Source: Stenotrophomonas maltophilia
GTDB lineage: Bacteria; Pseudomonadota; Gammaproteobacteria; Xanthomonadales; Xanthomonadaceae
NCBI GenBank assembly: GCA_002364755.1
Contig: DEZI01000001.1
Span: forward strand, 1-23,252
Length of the DNA: 23,252 bases
Direction: 5' to 3'
The stretch's first letter is position 1; each line of letters opens with the position of its first letter. The notes beneath the pieces were generated by a model. The model saw only the letters and a list, made by a program, of their open reading frames with translations. It searched no databases and was not told where the DNA came from. A program made the position numbers and the translations under genes. Shown piece by piece: positions 10,408 to 18,162 of the stretch.

Positions 10408-12498
10408 ATGGCCGCCAGCAAGCCGACCAGCAAGCGCGCACCTTCCCCCAGCATTGACCAGCACCGCGGCGAGGGTGACGAACTGCACCAGCTTGCCGGC
10501 GGCAGCCACCCGGCGCTGACCACCAACCAGGGCATCCCGGTAGCCGACAACCAGAATTCGCTGCGCGAGGGCCCGCGCGGTCCGACCCTGCTGGAGGATT
10601 TCATCCTCCGCGAGAAGATCACCCACTTCGACCATGAGCGCATTCCCGAACGCATCGTGCATGCGCGCGGCAGCGCCGCGCATGGCTATTTCGAATTGAC
10701 CGCGTCGCTGGCGAAGTACACCCGCGCCCGCGTGCTCACTGAAGTCGGCACGAAGACGCCGGTGTTCACCCGCTTTTCCACCGTGGCCGGCGGCGCTGGT
10801 TCGGTCGACACCCCGCGCGACGTGCGCGGCTTCGCGGTCAAGTTCTACACCCCGGAAGGCAACTGGGATCTGGTCGGCAACAACATCCCAGTGTTCTTCA
10901 TCCAGGATGCGATGAAGTTCCCTGACCTCGTGCATGCGGTGAAGATGGAGCCGGACCGCGCATTCCCGCAGGCGGCCAGCGCGCATGACACGTTCTGGGA
11001 TTTCATCTCGCTGATGCCTGAATCGATGCACATGATCATGTGGGCGATGAGCGACCGTGGCATTCCACGTTCGCTGCGCATGATCGAAGGCTTCGGCGTG
11101 CACAGCTTCCGCCTGTTGAACGAGGCCGGCGAGTCCACCTTCGTCAAATTCCACTGGCGGCCGAAACTGGGCATCCAGTCCACTGTGTGGGACGAAGCGC
11201 TGAAACTGCAGGCGGCCGACAACGATTTCCATCGGCGCGACCTGTTCGAGGCGATCCAGCGTGGCGACTTCCCCGAATGGGAATTGGCCGTGCAGCTGTT
11301 CACCGAGGAAGAGGCCGAGGCGTTCCCGTTCGATCACCTCGACCCGACCAAGATCATCCCCGAATCGCTGGTGCCGCTGAAGGTGATCGGGCGGATGGTG
11401 CTGGACCGCTGGCCGGACAATTTCTTCGCCGAAACCGAGCAGGTGGCGTTCTGCCCCGCCAACGTGCCGCCGGGCATCGACTTCAGCAACGACCCGCTGC
11501 TGCAGGGCCGGCTGTTCTCGTACCTGGACACGCAGCTGATCCGACTGGGTGGGCCCAACTTCCACCAGATTCCGGTGAATGCGCCGAAGTGCCCGTTCGC
11601 CAACCACCAGCGCGACGGCCACATGCAGATGCAGGTGCCGAAGGGGCGCGTGGCCTACGATCCGAGCTCGCTGGAAGACGACAGCCCGCGCGAAACCCCT
11701 GCCGGCTTCCGCAGCCACGCAACCGCCGACGACGGCCGCAAGGGACGCACGCGTGCGGCGAGCTTCGCCGACCACTACAGCCAGGCGCGTGCCTTCTTCC
11801 GCAGTCTGGAAAAGCCTGAGCAGGCGCACCTCGCCTCGGCGCTGGTGTTCGAACTGTCCAAGGTGGAAACGCTGAAGGTGCGCGTGCGTACCGTCAGCCA
11901 TCTGCGCAACATCGACGAATCATTGGCCAAGCGCGTGGCCGACGGACTGGCTTTGGGCGACCTGCCCGACGCTGCGCCGACCGCAACGCCCGCCCAGGAC
12001 ATGCCCGCCGTTCCCGAGGTTCGCATCATCGGCCGCACGAAAGACACGCTGCAGGGGCGCTGCATCGGCATCCTGTTCGACGAGGGCTCCGATGCGGGGC
12101 TGATCGCCGGCCTGCGCAAGGCCGCGCAGAAAGCCGGTGCCGAAGTGAAGCTGGTGGCGCCGAAAGTGGGCGGTGCCACGCTCAGCGACGGTAAGCGCCA
12201 AGCCGCCGATGGCCAGCTGGCCGGCACACCCTCGGCCGTGTTCGACGCCGTGGCCGTGGTGCTCAGCGCAGAGGGCGCCAAGGCGCTGGCCAGGGAAGCC
12301 GCCGCCGTCGAGTTCGTCAGCCACGCGTGGGCACACCTGAAGGCCATTGCCAGCGATGCCGGCGGCCAGGCGCTGCTGAAGGCGGCGCGCGTGGGCAACG
12401 ACGCCGGCATCGTCGAAGCGGAAGACGCCAAGGGCTTCCTCGCTGCCGCAGCCACCCGTCAGTGGGCGCGCGAACCGAAGCTGCGCCTGCTGGCCTGA
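10408..12498 (+). CDS. katE: Large-subunit monofunctional catalase (HPII type)
   Basis: Heme catalase turning hydrogen peroxide into water and oxygen. The 696 residues fit the large clade 2 catalases with a C-terminal DJ-1/PfpI-like domain. The distal catalytic His85 lies in RIVHARGSAAHGYFE, the distal Asn is in VGNNIPVFFIQDAMKFPD, and the proximal heme Tyr372 is in FSYLDTQLIRLGGPNF. The extra domain starts near residue 537 (VRIIGRTKDTLQGRCIGILFDEGSD). ATG 10408 has GCGGAGA nearby as ribosome site and gives a normal N-arm; the open frame further upstream overlaps the divergent regulator and is not used. No signal peptide, so cytoplasmic. A small protein gene follows 23 bases later. Confidence 0.97.
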   Translation: MAASKPTSKRAPSPSIDQHRGEGDELHQLAGGSHPALTTNQGIPVADNQNSLREGPRGPTLLEDFILREKITHFDHERIPERIVHARGSAAHGYFELTASLAKYTRARVLTEVGTKTPVFTRFSTVAGGAGSVDTPRDVRGFAVKFYTPEGNWDLVGNNIPVFFIQDAMKFPDLVHAVKMEPDRAFPQAASAHDTFWDFISLMPESMHMIMWAMSDRGIPRSLRMIEGFGVHSFRLLNEAGESTFVKFHWRPKLGIQSTVWDEALKLQAADNDFHRRDLFEAIQRGDFPEWELAVQLFTEEEAEAFPFDHLDPTKIIPESLVPLKVIGRMVLDRWPDNFFAETEQVAFCPANVPPGIDFSNDPLLQGRLFSYLDTQLIRLGGPNFHQIPVNAPKCPFANHQRDGHMQMQVPKGRVAYDPSSLEDDSPRETPAGFRSHATADDGRKGRTRAASFADHYSQARAFFRSLEKPEQAHLASALVFELSKVETLKVRVRTVSHLRNIDESLAKRVADGLALGDLPDAAPTATPAQDMPAVPEVRIIGRTKDTLQGRCIGILFDEGSDAGLIAGLRKAAQKAGAEVKLVAPKVGGATLSDGKRQAADGQLAGTPSAVFDAVAVVLSAEGAKALAREAAAVEFVSHAWAHLKAIASDAGGQALLKAARVGNDAGIVEAEDAKGFLAAAATRQWAREPKLRLLA

Positions 12499-12521
12499 TC
12501 GTCCCTCACCGGAGAAGCGAC

Positions 12522-12719
12522 ATGCCCCGTGGTGACAAATCCGCCTACACCGACAAGCAGAAGCGCCAGGCCGAGCACATCGAGGAAAGCGAACGCGAGC
12601 GCGGCACCCGTAAAAGCACCGCCGAACGCATCGCCTGGGCCACCGTCAACAAGCAGGATGGCGGTGGCAAGCACAGCGGCAGCGGCCACAAGGCAACGAA
12701 GAAGGCGGCCGACGGCTGA
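12522..12719 (+). CDS. Small hydrophilic protein, 65 aa, katE-linked
   Basis: Short basic protein starting MPRGDKSAYTDKQKRQAEHI, with a central ERIAWATVNKQDGGGK and a Lys/Gly/Ser tail. Proteins of this pattern are common in proteobacteria and are often labelled 'plasmid stabilization protein', a name without functional support that I know of. GGAGAAG ten bases ahead is a strong ribosome site and decides the start. It lies 23 bases behind katE on the same strand, so the two are probably co-transcribed, which hints at a stress role. The protein ends only three bases from the end of the convergent hydrolase gene, with no terminator between. Confidence 0.85.
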   Translation: MPRGDKSAYTDKQKRQAEHIEESERERGTRKSTAERIAWATVNKQDGGGKHSGSGHKATKKAADG

Positions 12720-12722
12720 GCG

Positions 12723-13415
12723 TCAGCGGGGCAGCGCGTTCACCCACCGCGCCACTGCTTCGGCCGCCTGTACGGGGCGCGCCTGCAACAGCAGGTGCGG
12801 CCCCTGCAGCGCGACCTGCCGCGCCTCGGGCAACAGCGCCTGCAGTTCCGCAACACTGGGCGGCCACAGCAACCGGTCCTGCCGCGCCTGCAGGTGCAGC
12901 GTGGGCACGGCGATCCGCGGCAGCAGCGCACGCACGTCCACGCGCAGGGTGCTGGCGGCCCGATGCCGCAGCACGCGGCTGGGCACATGGGCCAGGGCTT
13001 GGCGCAGCGCCTGCACGTTCTCCGGCGTCCGCCACTGCCCCAGCAGCACCCGCGCCATCACCGGCAGCGGCGGCAACGGCCATGCCGCGGACAGCGCCAC
13101 CGCGCTCGCTGCGGGCACAGGCACCGGCCGTCGCGCGAACGTGGTGCTGAGCACCAGCCCACGCAGGCCGGCGGGTGCCTGCGCGGCGATCTGTACTGCC
13201 AGCGGGCCCGCAAATGATTCGGCCAGCAGCACCCATGGCTGCCGTGGAAGCTGCGGCTGCAGCCATGCGACCAGGGTCGGATAGTCCTGCGCCTCGTGTA
13301 TGGGCAGGGACAGTGCCTCCGCGTCGAGTCCGTGCGCACGCATGGCCTCGAGGAACGTACCCGACATTCCCACGCCACCGTCCAGGCCGGGCAGCATCAG
13401 CACACGGGGGCGCAC
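12723..13415 (-). CDS. Alpha/beta hydrolase
   Basis: Alpha/beta hydrolase fold protein of about 230 residues. The first strand and oxyanion region read RVLMLPGLDGGVGMSG. The nucleophile elbow is LLAESFAGPLAVQIA, where Ser replaces nothing but the usual GxSxG is ExSxG-like. ARQDRLLWPP carries the likely acid and GPHLLLQARP the likely catalytic His. The reaction (esterase, lipase or thioesterase) cannot be named. The start is uncertain: GTG 13415 is used here; TTG 13427 would overlap the upstream stop as TTGA and add four residues. Either way it is tightly coupled to the membrane protein gene upstream. Confidence 0.87.
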   Translation of the reverse strand: MRPRVLMLPGLDGGVGMSGTFLEAMRAHGLDAEALSLPIHEAQDYPTLVAWLQPQLPRQPWVLLAESFAGPLAVQIAAQAPAGLRGLVLSTTFARRPVPVPAASAVALSAAWPLPPLPVMARVLLGQWRTPENVQALRQALAHVPSRVLRHRAASTLRVDVRALLPRIAVPTLHLQARQDRLLWPPSVAELQALLPEARQVALQGPHLLLQARPVQAAEAVARWVNALPR

Positions 13416-13423
13416 CGGCGGGT

Positions 13424-14224
13424 TCAACTGCCGGGCCCCGGCGCGGAGGCCGGCGCAGGCGCGGGCGCCGCCACGGTGACCGCCTGCAGCGTGCGCACCG
13501 CCGCGATCGGAATGGCCTCGGCACGCCGCTGCTGCGGCCACCAGACGAACAGGAACGCGCTGCTGGAACCGAGCAGGCGCGCGGTGCCCGGCAACGGCGC
13601 GCGGTCGCCATTCAACTGCAGGCGGATCACTTCGCCGCTGCCGGCGTTGCGGATCTGCTCCCCGCGCACCGTCACGTAGTTCGCCGCGCCCAGCGCCATG
13701 AACGCGGCCACGGCCAGGGTCATCGCGGTCAGCGGGCGCAGGCCCACGCCCTCCCAGCTGGTCAGTGCCGAGCGCGTCAACACCACCCGCCACACCCAGT
13801 TGCGCGTGCGCAGCTGTTCGAGCTTGGCGGCATTGCGCATGCGCAGGGTTTCCGGCCAGCTCACCACCAGCACCAGCAGCAGGCCTGCGGCCAGCAGCAC
13901 CACGTACGCCGGGTCGCGGATGCCGGCCACCAGGAAATCGCTGGGCTGCAGGTAATCCAGGATCGACAGCTTGAAGCCCCGGTAGAACCAGAAACTGCAC
14001 CACAGGCCCAGCAGCGAGACCAGCAGGTAGGCCACGGTGAACAGCAGGGCCGGCTCACGGCGCATGCGGCGCAGCGCCTGCATCACCGCCGAATCATCAT
14101 TCCCACCGGTCAGCGGCAGGATCGACCAGTCGGTCGGCGCTTCAGCTGGGGGCATGGCGGGCGCGGCCGTGCCCTGCATCCGTGGCACGTCGCCGTAGGC
14201 GCCTTCGGTCTCGTTGCTGTCCAT
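13424..14224 (-). CDS. Hypothetical inner-membrane protein, 266 aa
   Basis: No family recognised. A 60-residue acidic, Pro-rich N-terminal tail precedes helix 1 (about 60-80, LFTVAYLLVSLLGLWCSFWF). Helix 2 is YVVLLAAGLLLVLVVSW and helix 3 is AMTLAVAAFMALGAANYVTV. A basic loop (RMRNAAKLEQLRTRNWVWR) between 2 and 3 should be cytoplasmic by the positive-inside rule. The last 90 residues form a soluble domain ending in an Ala/Pro run (APAPAPASAPGPGS). GGAGGGAGC just before ATG 14224 is a clear ribosome site and decides the start. It is the first gene of a two-gene unit with the hydrolase and divergent from the secreted protein at 14386. Confidence 0.8.
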   Translation of the reverse strand: MDSNETEGAYGDVPRMQGTAAPAMPPAEAPTDWSILPLTGGNDDSAVMQALRRMRREPALLFTVAYLLVSLLGLWCSFWFYRGFKLSILDYLQPSDFLVAGIRDPAYVVLLAAGLLLVLVVSWPETLRMRNAAKLEQLRTRNWVWRVVLTRSALTSWEGVGLRPLTAMTLAVAAFMALGAANYVTVRGEQIRNAGSGEVIRLQLNGDRAPLPGTARLLGSSSAFLFVWWPQQRRAEAIPIAAVRTLQAVTVAAPAPAPASAPGPGS

Positions 14225-14385
14225 GCTCCCTCCCCGGTGTCTGCAGCGAGCATCGCCGAAATCGCTGACGGGTGGTAGGGCGAGGTGCTGCCGATGGGAC
14301 GCGCCGGCCCAACTCTGCCAACCGGCGGCCGCCTGCGCCATACTCGGGTCACCGCCGCGGGAAGCGGCCCTGATGGAAGATCACC

Positions 14386-14922
14386 ATGCAATGGACGCGT
14401 AACCTGGCCCTGTTGGCGCTGCTTCCGCTGACCGCAACCGCCGCAGGCGACTGGGTCCAGCCCGATGGCCGCCCCGTGGCGCAGACAGAATCGATGAAAT
14501 CCCAGGACGGTTTCGGCGCAACCCTGCTGGTCACCACCGACCCCGACTGGCTGGCCAAATGGCAGACGCCGGCCGATACCACGCCCAAATTCAGCGTGGC
14601 CAGCGAAGTACATGCCGGTGAGCAGGTCAGCATCATCGCCTTCATTTCCAACCCGCAACTGGACGCAAAGGGCGTGGCACAGGTGGAGTGCGATGTGCGC
14701 GTGACCCTGCCCGATGGCAGCGTTGTCACCGAGCAGAAGGAGCTGCCCTGCTTCAGCTCCGCCCTGGAAGGACCGTCGCACCAAGTATTCCTGACCAATC
14801 TGCGCATTCAGTTCACCGCACAGGCCGATGCCCCGAAGGGCACCTGGACCGTGCAGGTGGTCGCCCGCGATACCCTGCGGGGCGTCAGCCTGCCGCTGCA
14901 GGCAAGCTACAGACTTCGCTGA
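14386..14922 (+). CDS. Hypothetical periplasmic protein, 178 aa
   Basis: No family recognised. Residues 1-20 (MQWTRNLALLALLPLTATAA) are a clean Sec signal peptide with cleavage after TAA. The mature part is rich in alternating strands (EQVSIIAFISN, VECDVRVTLPDGSVV, GTWTVQVVARDTL), suggesting a beta-sandwich. Two cysteines, Cys102 and Cys122, could form a disulfide in the periplasm. GGAAGAT precedes the ATG. The gene is divergent from the membrane protein gene at 13424-14224 with 161 bases between, in which I see no clear promoter. A role in the envelope is inferred from the signal peptide only. Confidence 0.8.
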   Translation: MQWTRNLALLALLPLTATAAGDWVQPDGRPVAQTESMKSQDGFGATLLVTTDPDWLAKWQTPADTTPKFSVASEVHAGEQVSIIAFISNPQLDAKGVAQVECDVRVTLPDGSVVTEQKELPCFSSALEGPSHQVFLTNLRIQFTAQADAPKGTWTVQVVARDTLRGVSLPLQASYRLR

Positions 14923-14959
14923 CCCCGTATACAGTTCGTAACGTACGTGCACCGCATCC

Positions 14960-14981
14960 GCGCCGGCGCTGGTGCCGGCGC
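14960..14981. repeat. GC-rich stem-loop between convergent genes
   Basis: GCGCCGGC and GCCGGCGC form an 8-bp stem around GCTGGT, 37 bases after the secreted protein gene and 13 before the end of the chemotaxis gene. No T-run follows on either strand, so it is at best a weak terminator. Confidence 0.45.
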
Positions 14982-14994
14982 TGATACGGCTTGA

Positions 14995-17121
14995 TCACGC
15001 TGCGCGAGCTACCACGGCTGACGCCGGCCGGCCCTGCTCGATCTGGAACACCGACACCGAGGTGGTCAGCGCATTAGCCTGCTCTTCCAGCGCGCGGCTG
15101 GCCGCGGTCGCCTCTTCCACCAGAGCGGCGTTCTGCTGGGTCACCTGGTCCATCTGCACCACCACCTGGTTGACCTGCTCGATGCCCGCGGCCTGTTCCT
15201 TGCTGGCCGCAGCGATGTCGCTCATCAGCTGGTTGGTGCGCGAGCTGGCGTGGGCCAGGCGGGCGATCGCCGCCTCGGACTGCACGGTCACGGCCAGCCC
15301 GCTCTGCACCTTGGCGGCGGCGTCTTCGATCAGTTCCTTGATCTCCTTGGCGGCCACACCCGCACGCTGCGCCAGGGTGCGCACTTCGCTGGCGACCACC
15401 GCGAATCCACGGCCCTGCTCACCGGCGCGTGCCGCTTCGACGGCAGCGTTCAGCGCCAGGATGTTGGTCTGGAACGCGATGCCGTCGATCACCGTGGAGA
15501 TCTCGGAGATGCGTGCCGACGACTGGTCGATCTCGCCCATCACCGTTGCCATCTGCACCATGGCCTGTTCGGTCTCGCGTACGGCGGCGCCGGCTGCATG
15601 CGCTTCGCTGTCGGCCTGGCGTGCAAGCTCGGCGTTCTGGCGCACGGTGGAGGTCAGCTCTTCCATCGACGCGGCCGCTTCTTCCAGATTGGCGGCCTGC
15701 TGCTCGGTACGGCGCGAGAGATCACTGTTGCCGGCGGCCAGTTCCTGCGCGGCGTTGTTGATGCTGTCGGCCGCCACCTGGATGCCACGGACGATGCCGG
15801 TCAGCTGCGCGGTGGTGGTGTTGGCATCGTCGCGCATGCGGGCGAAGACGCCCTCGTAGTCACCGTCCATGCGCGCGGTCAGGTTGCCGTGCGAGATCGC
15901 GCGCAGCACGTCGGAGACATCGGCGATGCTCGCCTGCGAGCTGGCCATCATCGCGTTGAGGTGTTCGACCATCGCGCGGTACTGGAACTGGAACGCCTCG
16001 ACATCGCCGCGCACGCTGAAATCACCCGCGCCGGCGGCCCGGGCCAGCGTGTCGATCTGGGCGCTGATCGCCATCAGGCTCTGCTTCACCGCGGCCAGGG
16101 TGCGGGTGAACGCGCCCTTCTCGCCGGGATACTGCGGCAGGTCGCGGCTGAGATCGCCGATCGCGTAGCGCTGCATGACTTCGGCCATCAGCAGTTCCAC
16201 CTGCACGTGCGATTCCACCAGGCTGTTGGTGGCCTGCACCATGCGGCCGAAATCGCCGGGGAAGGCGCTGGCATCCATGCGGTAGCCGATGGCGCCAGCC
16301 TCGTGCTGTTCGGCCATCTGCAGCTGCGCGCCGATGGCGGCCTGCACGCTCTGCCGCACGCTGCCCATGGCCTCGCCCAGCTGGGTCAATTCATCGCGGC
16401 CACCCAGGTGGAAGGACTGGTCCAGCTCACCCTTGGAGAGCCGCTGTGCCAGCTGCACTGCGCGCGCCAGCGGGCCGGTCAGGCTGCGGCCGATCATCAC
16501 CGAGGCCGTGATGCCGACCAGCAGCGCTACGCCGCCCAGCACCAGCAGCTGCAGCAGGCTGCGCTCGCCGAGACGGATCGCTTCGGCGGCCGCCTCGCGG
16601 CTTTCCTTCTCCTCGAAGGCCACGCCATCGGCCAGCGCCTTGTTCCAGCCGTTGGCCGCGACCTGCACCGGGCCCAGGGTCAGCGCGATGGCGCCGGGGA
16701 AATCGCCCTGGTCCATCAGTTCGCTGGTCTGCTTGTTCAGCGGCCGGGCAATGGCCCGCTTCGCCGCGATGGCCTCGCCCACGGCCTTGCCGTCGGCATC
16801 GCTAGGCAGTGCCTGGTAGGCGGTCCAACTGGTTTCGTAGCGCTTGACCAGGTCGGCGATGCGCTGCTCGTCGGCCTCGCGGGCGTCACCTTTGCGGATC
16901 AGCATCTCGCGACGCACAACCATCATCTGGTTGTTGGCATCGAGCATCTGCGACAGCAGGCGCACCTTGGTCACGCTGACCTCGACCACCTGCTGCATCG
17001 CGCGCTTCTGCACAGTCGTGGCGGTGGCACCGGTGACGACAACGGCGGCCACCAGCAGCAGCAACAGGCCAAAGCCCAGACCAAGACGCCAGGCAACCCT
17101 GACATTCCTCAAATAGTTCAT
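14995..17121 (-). CDS. Methyl-accepting chemotaxis protein
   Basis: Transmembrane chemoreceptor of 708 residues signalling to CheA/CheW. Helix 1 spans about 12-32. The periplasmic part (33-188) is all-helical and resembles a four-helix-bundle (4HB_MCP) sensor. Helix 2 is at about 190-210 (LLVLGGVALLVGITASVMIG). A HAMP domain follows (about 211-265), then a helical stretch with HAMP-like repeats (DFSVRGDVEAFQ, NLTARMDGDYEG). The conserved hairpin tip is at 547-577 (IAFQTNILALNAAVEAARAG). The C-terminus ends in VVARAA and has no NWETF-type CheR-binding tail. ATG 17121 sets helix 1 right behind a short basic N-tail. A FliA-like promoter lies upstream. The ligand is unknown. Confidence 0.95.
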   Translation of the reverse strand: MNYLRNVRVAWRLGLGFGLLLLLVAAVVVTGATATTVQKRAMQQVVEVSVTKVRLLSQMLDANNQMMVVRREMLIRKGDAREADEQRIADLVKRYETSWTAYQALPSDADGKAVGEAIAAKRAIARPLNKQTSELMDQGDFPGAIALTLGPVQVAANGWNKALADGVAFEEKESREAAAEAIRLGERSLLQLLVLGGVALLVGITASVMIGRSLTGPLARAVQLAQRLSKGELDQSFHLGGRDELTQLGEAMGSVRQSVQAAIGAQLQMAEQHEAGAIGYRMDASAFPGDFGRMVQATNSLVESHVQVELLMAEVMQRYAIGDLSRDLPQYPGEKGAFTRTLAAVKQSLMAISAQIDTLARAAGAGDFSVRGDVEAFQFQYRAMVEHLNAMMASSQASIADVSDVLRAISHGNLTARMDGDYEGVFARMRDDANTTTAQLTGIVRGIQVAADSINNAAQELAAGNSDLSRRTEQQAANLEEAAASMEELTSTVRQNAELARQADSEAHAAGAAVRETEQAMVQMATVMGEIDQSSARISEISTVIDGIAFQTNILALNAAVEAARAGEQGRGFAVVASEVRTLAQRAGVAAKEIKELIEDAAAKVQSGLAVTVQSEAAIARLAHASSRTNQLMSDIAAASKEQAAGIEQVNQVVVQMDQVTQQNAALVEEATAASRALEEQANALTTSVSVFQIEQGRPASAVVARAA

Positions 17122-17149
17122 GGGGGGGATCCAAACGGGGGATAAGCCT

Positions 17150-17176
17150 GTATCGGCCTGTCTCACGCCGCCTTGA
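17150..17176 (-). promoter_or_regulatory. FliA (sigma-28) type promoter of the chemoreceptor gene
   Basis: On the minus strand TCAA (17176-17173), exactly 15 bases, then GCCGATAC (17157-17150). The enterobacterial FliA consensus is TAAA-N15-GCCGATAA, so -35 matches 3 of 4 and -10 matches 7 of 8 with ideal spacing. Transcription would start near 17143, giving a leader of about 22 bases before ATG 17121. Chemoreceptor genes are standard FliA targets, so position and gene type agree. Confidence 0.82.
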
Positions 17177-17219
17177 CGTGGCCTCCATGAACAACCGGGT
17201 CACGGTTCAGAATCCGGCT

Positions 17220-17585
17220 TCAGCCCACGGTGCTACGGGGCTGCAAGGGGCAGGCGCTGGCCAGGCGCGTGGCCAGATCCTGGCGCAGGGCGCCGAGCGC
17301 GGCGATGCGGGCATCGATGTCCGCGAGTTTTTCCTGCAGCGCGGCCGCCAGCAGCGGGCCGGCATCGGCCTGTTCCCACAGCCTGGGCAGGCGCTGGCCG
17401 ATCTCGGCGAGGGTGAAGCCGAGTTGCTGGGCGGTGCGGATGTAGTGCACCAGCATCGCCGTTTCGTCGGGGTAATCGCGGTAGCCATTGGCCAGGCGCC
17501 GCGCGCCGATCAGGCCCTGCTTCTCATAGAAACGCAGGGCTTCGCGCGACAGGCCGCAGGCCTGGGCCAGCTCTCCAATCTGCAT
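17220..17585 (-). CDS. MerR family transcriptional regulator
   Basis: Regulator of 121 residues. The N-terminus is a textbook MerR winged helix (IGELAQACGLSREALRFYEKQGLI, then RLANGYRDYPDE). The rest is a long dimerisation helix (LLAAALQEKLADIDARIAALGALRQDL). Only two cysteines are present (Cys10 in the HTH and one near the end), and neither forms the metal-binding loop seen in CueR, ZntR or MerR, so a metal signal is unlikely. The family acts by twisting promoters with long spacers, and such a promoter lies between it and the divergent membrane protein gene. That gene is the likely target. Confidence 0.93.
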   Translation of the reverse strand: MQIGELAQACGLSREALRFYEKQGLIGARRLANGYRDYPDETAMLVHYIRTAQQLGFTLAEIGQRLPRLWEQADAGPLLAAALQEKLADIDARIAALGALRQDLATRLASACPLQPRSTVG

Positions 17586-17603
17586 GGGGATTCCAGAAAA
17601 CGC

Positions 17604-17635
17604 TTGACCTTGAAGTTTACTTCAGCCCTGACAGT
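17604..17635 (+). promoter_or_regulatory. MerR-type promoter/operator
   Basis: TTGACC (17604-17609) serves as -35. A perfect inverted repeat TGAAGT-TT-ACTTCA (17611-17624) fills the spacer. A weak -10 (TGACAG or GACAGT, 17629-17635) follows after 19-20 bases. An over-long spacer filled by a palindrome is the mark of MerR-activated promoters; the palindrome resembles SoxR-type sites. It would drive the membrane protein gene at 17664. Confidence 0.7.
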
Positions 17636-17663
17636 ACGCCCTCTTCCCCTGTTGAAGGCGTCC

Positions 17664-18068
17664 ATGCTCACCTCCCGCTACCTCCGCATCGTCCGCGCCA
17701 GTGCGTTCTACGACCTGGTGGTCACCCTGCCCTTCGCCCTCCCCTGGACCTTTGCACCGCTGCATGCGGCGATGGCGGCACTGGCCGAGGCCTGGCAGCT
17801 GCCCGGCCAGGTGCCCGCGCTCGACCCGCTGCACATGCTGCTGGCCAACTTGCTCGGCTCGGTTGTGGTGATGTGGTCGCTGGCCCGTGTGCTCGCCCCC
17901 AGCGTGCTGCTGGGCCGGCTCGATGCCGCCGCACGCTGGCTGTTCGCGCTGTGGCAGGTATATGCGGTACTGCACGGCGCCAGTGCGATCCTGCTGCTGT
18001 TCACCGTGGCCGAGATCGGCTTCGGCATGCTGCAGAGCTGGCGCATCACCGATCACCCCGCGCGTTGA
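17664..18068 (+). CDS. Small integral membrane protein, 134 aa
   Basis: No family recognised by name. After a short basic start (MLTSRYLRIVRAS) there are about four hydrophobic helices: FYDLVVTLPFALPWTFAPL, HMLLANLLGSVVVMWSLARVL, WLFALWQVYAVLHGASAILLLF, and the adjoining TVAEIGFGMLQSW. The frame is open for 160 codons upstream, but that part overlaps the MerR gene on the other strand; ATG 17664 is the first that clears the operator. It is divergent from the MerR regulator with a MerR-type promoter in the 78 bases between, so it is probably induced by that regulator. Transport or a membrane stress role is possible but unproven. Confidence 0.82.
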   Translation: MLTSRYLRIVRASAFYDLVVTLPFALPWTFAPLHAAMAALAEAWQLPGQVPALDPLHMLLANLLGSVVVMWSLARVLAPSVLLGRLDAAARWLFALWQVYAVLHGASAILLLFTVAEIGFGMLQSWRITDHPAR

Positions 18069-18162
18069 GCGCTCATCTGCCACTCAGCAACAGGCCGTTG
18101 TTTTCACGCGGGCTGGTCGCGGGGTACAGGCATGGTGGGGGCACGTTCTGCAGGAGCTTCCC

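Noticed and set aside
8193..10457. 754-codon plus-strand frame across the permease and the AraC regulator
   Set aside because: It runs antisense through two well-supported genes, and its Gln/His/Arg-rich product is typical of a shadow frame.
14960..14981. GC-rich hairpin considered as a true terminator
   Set aside because: No T-run follows on either strand; kept only as a stem-loop.
15250..17145. 631-codon plus-strand frame opposite the chemoreceptor
   Set aside because: Antisense to a gene with clear MCP domains; low-complexity composition and no ribosome site.
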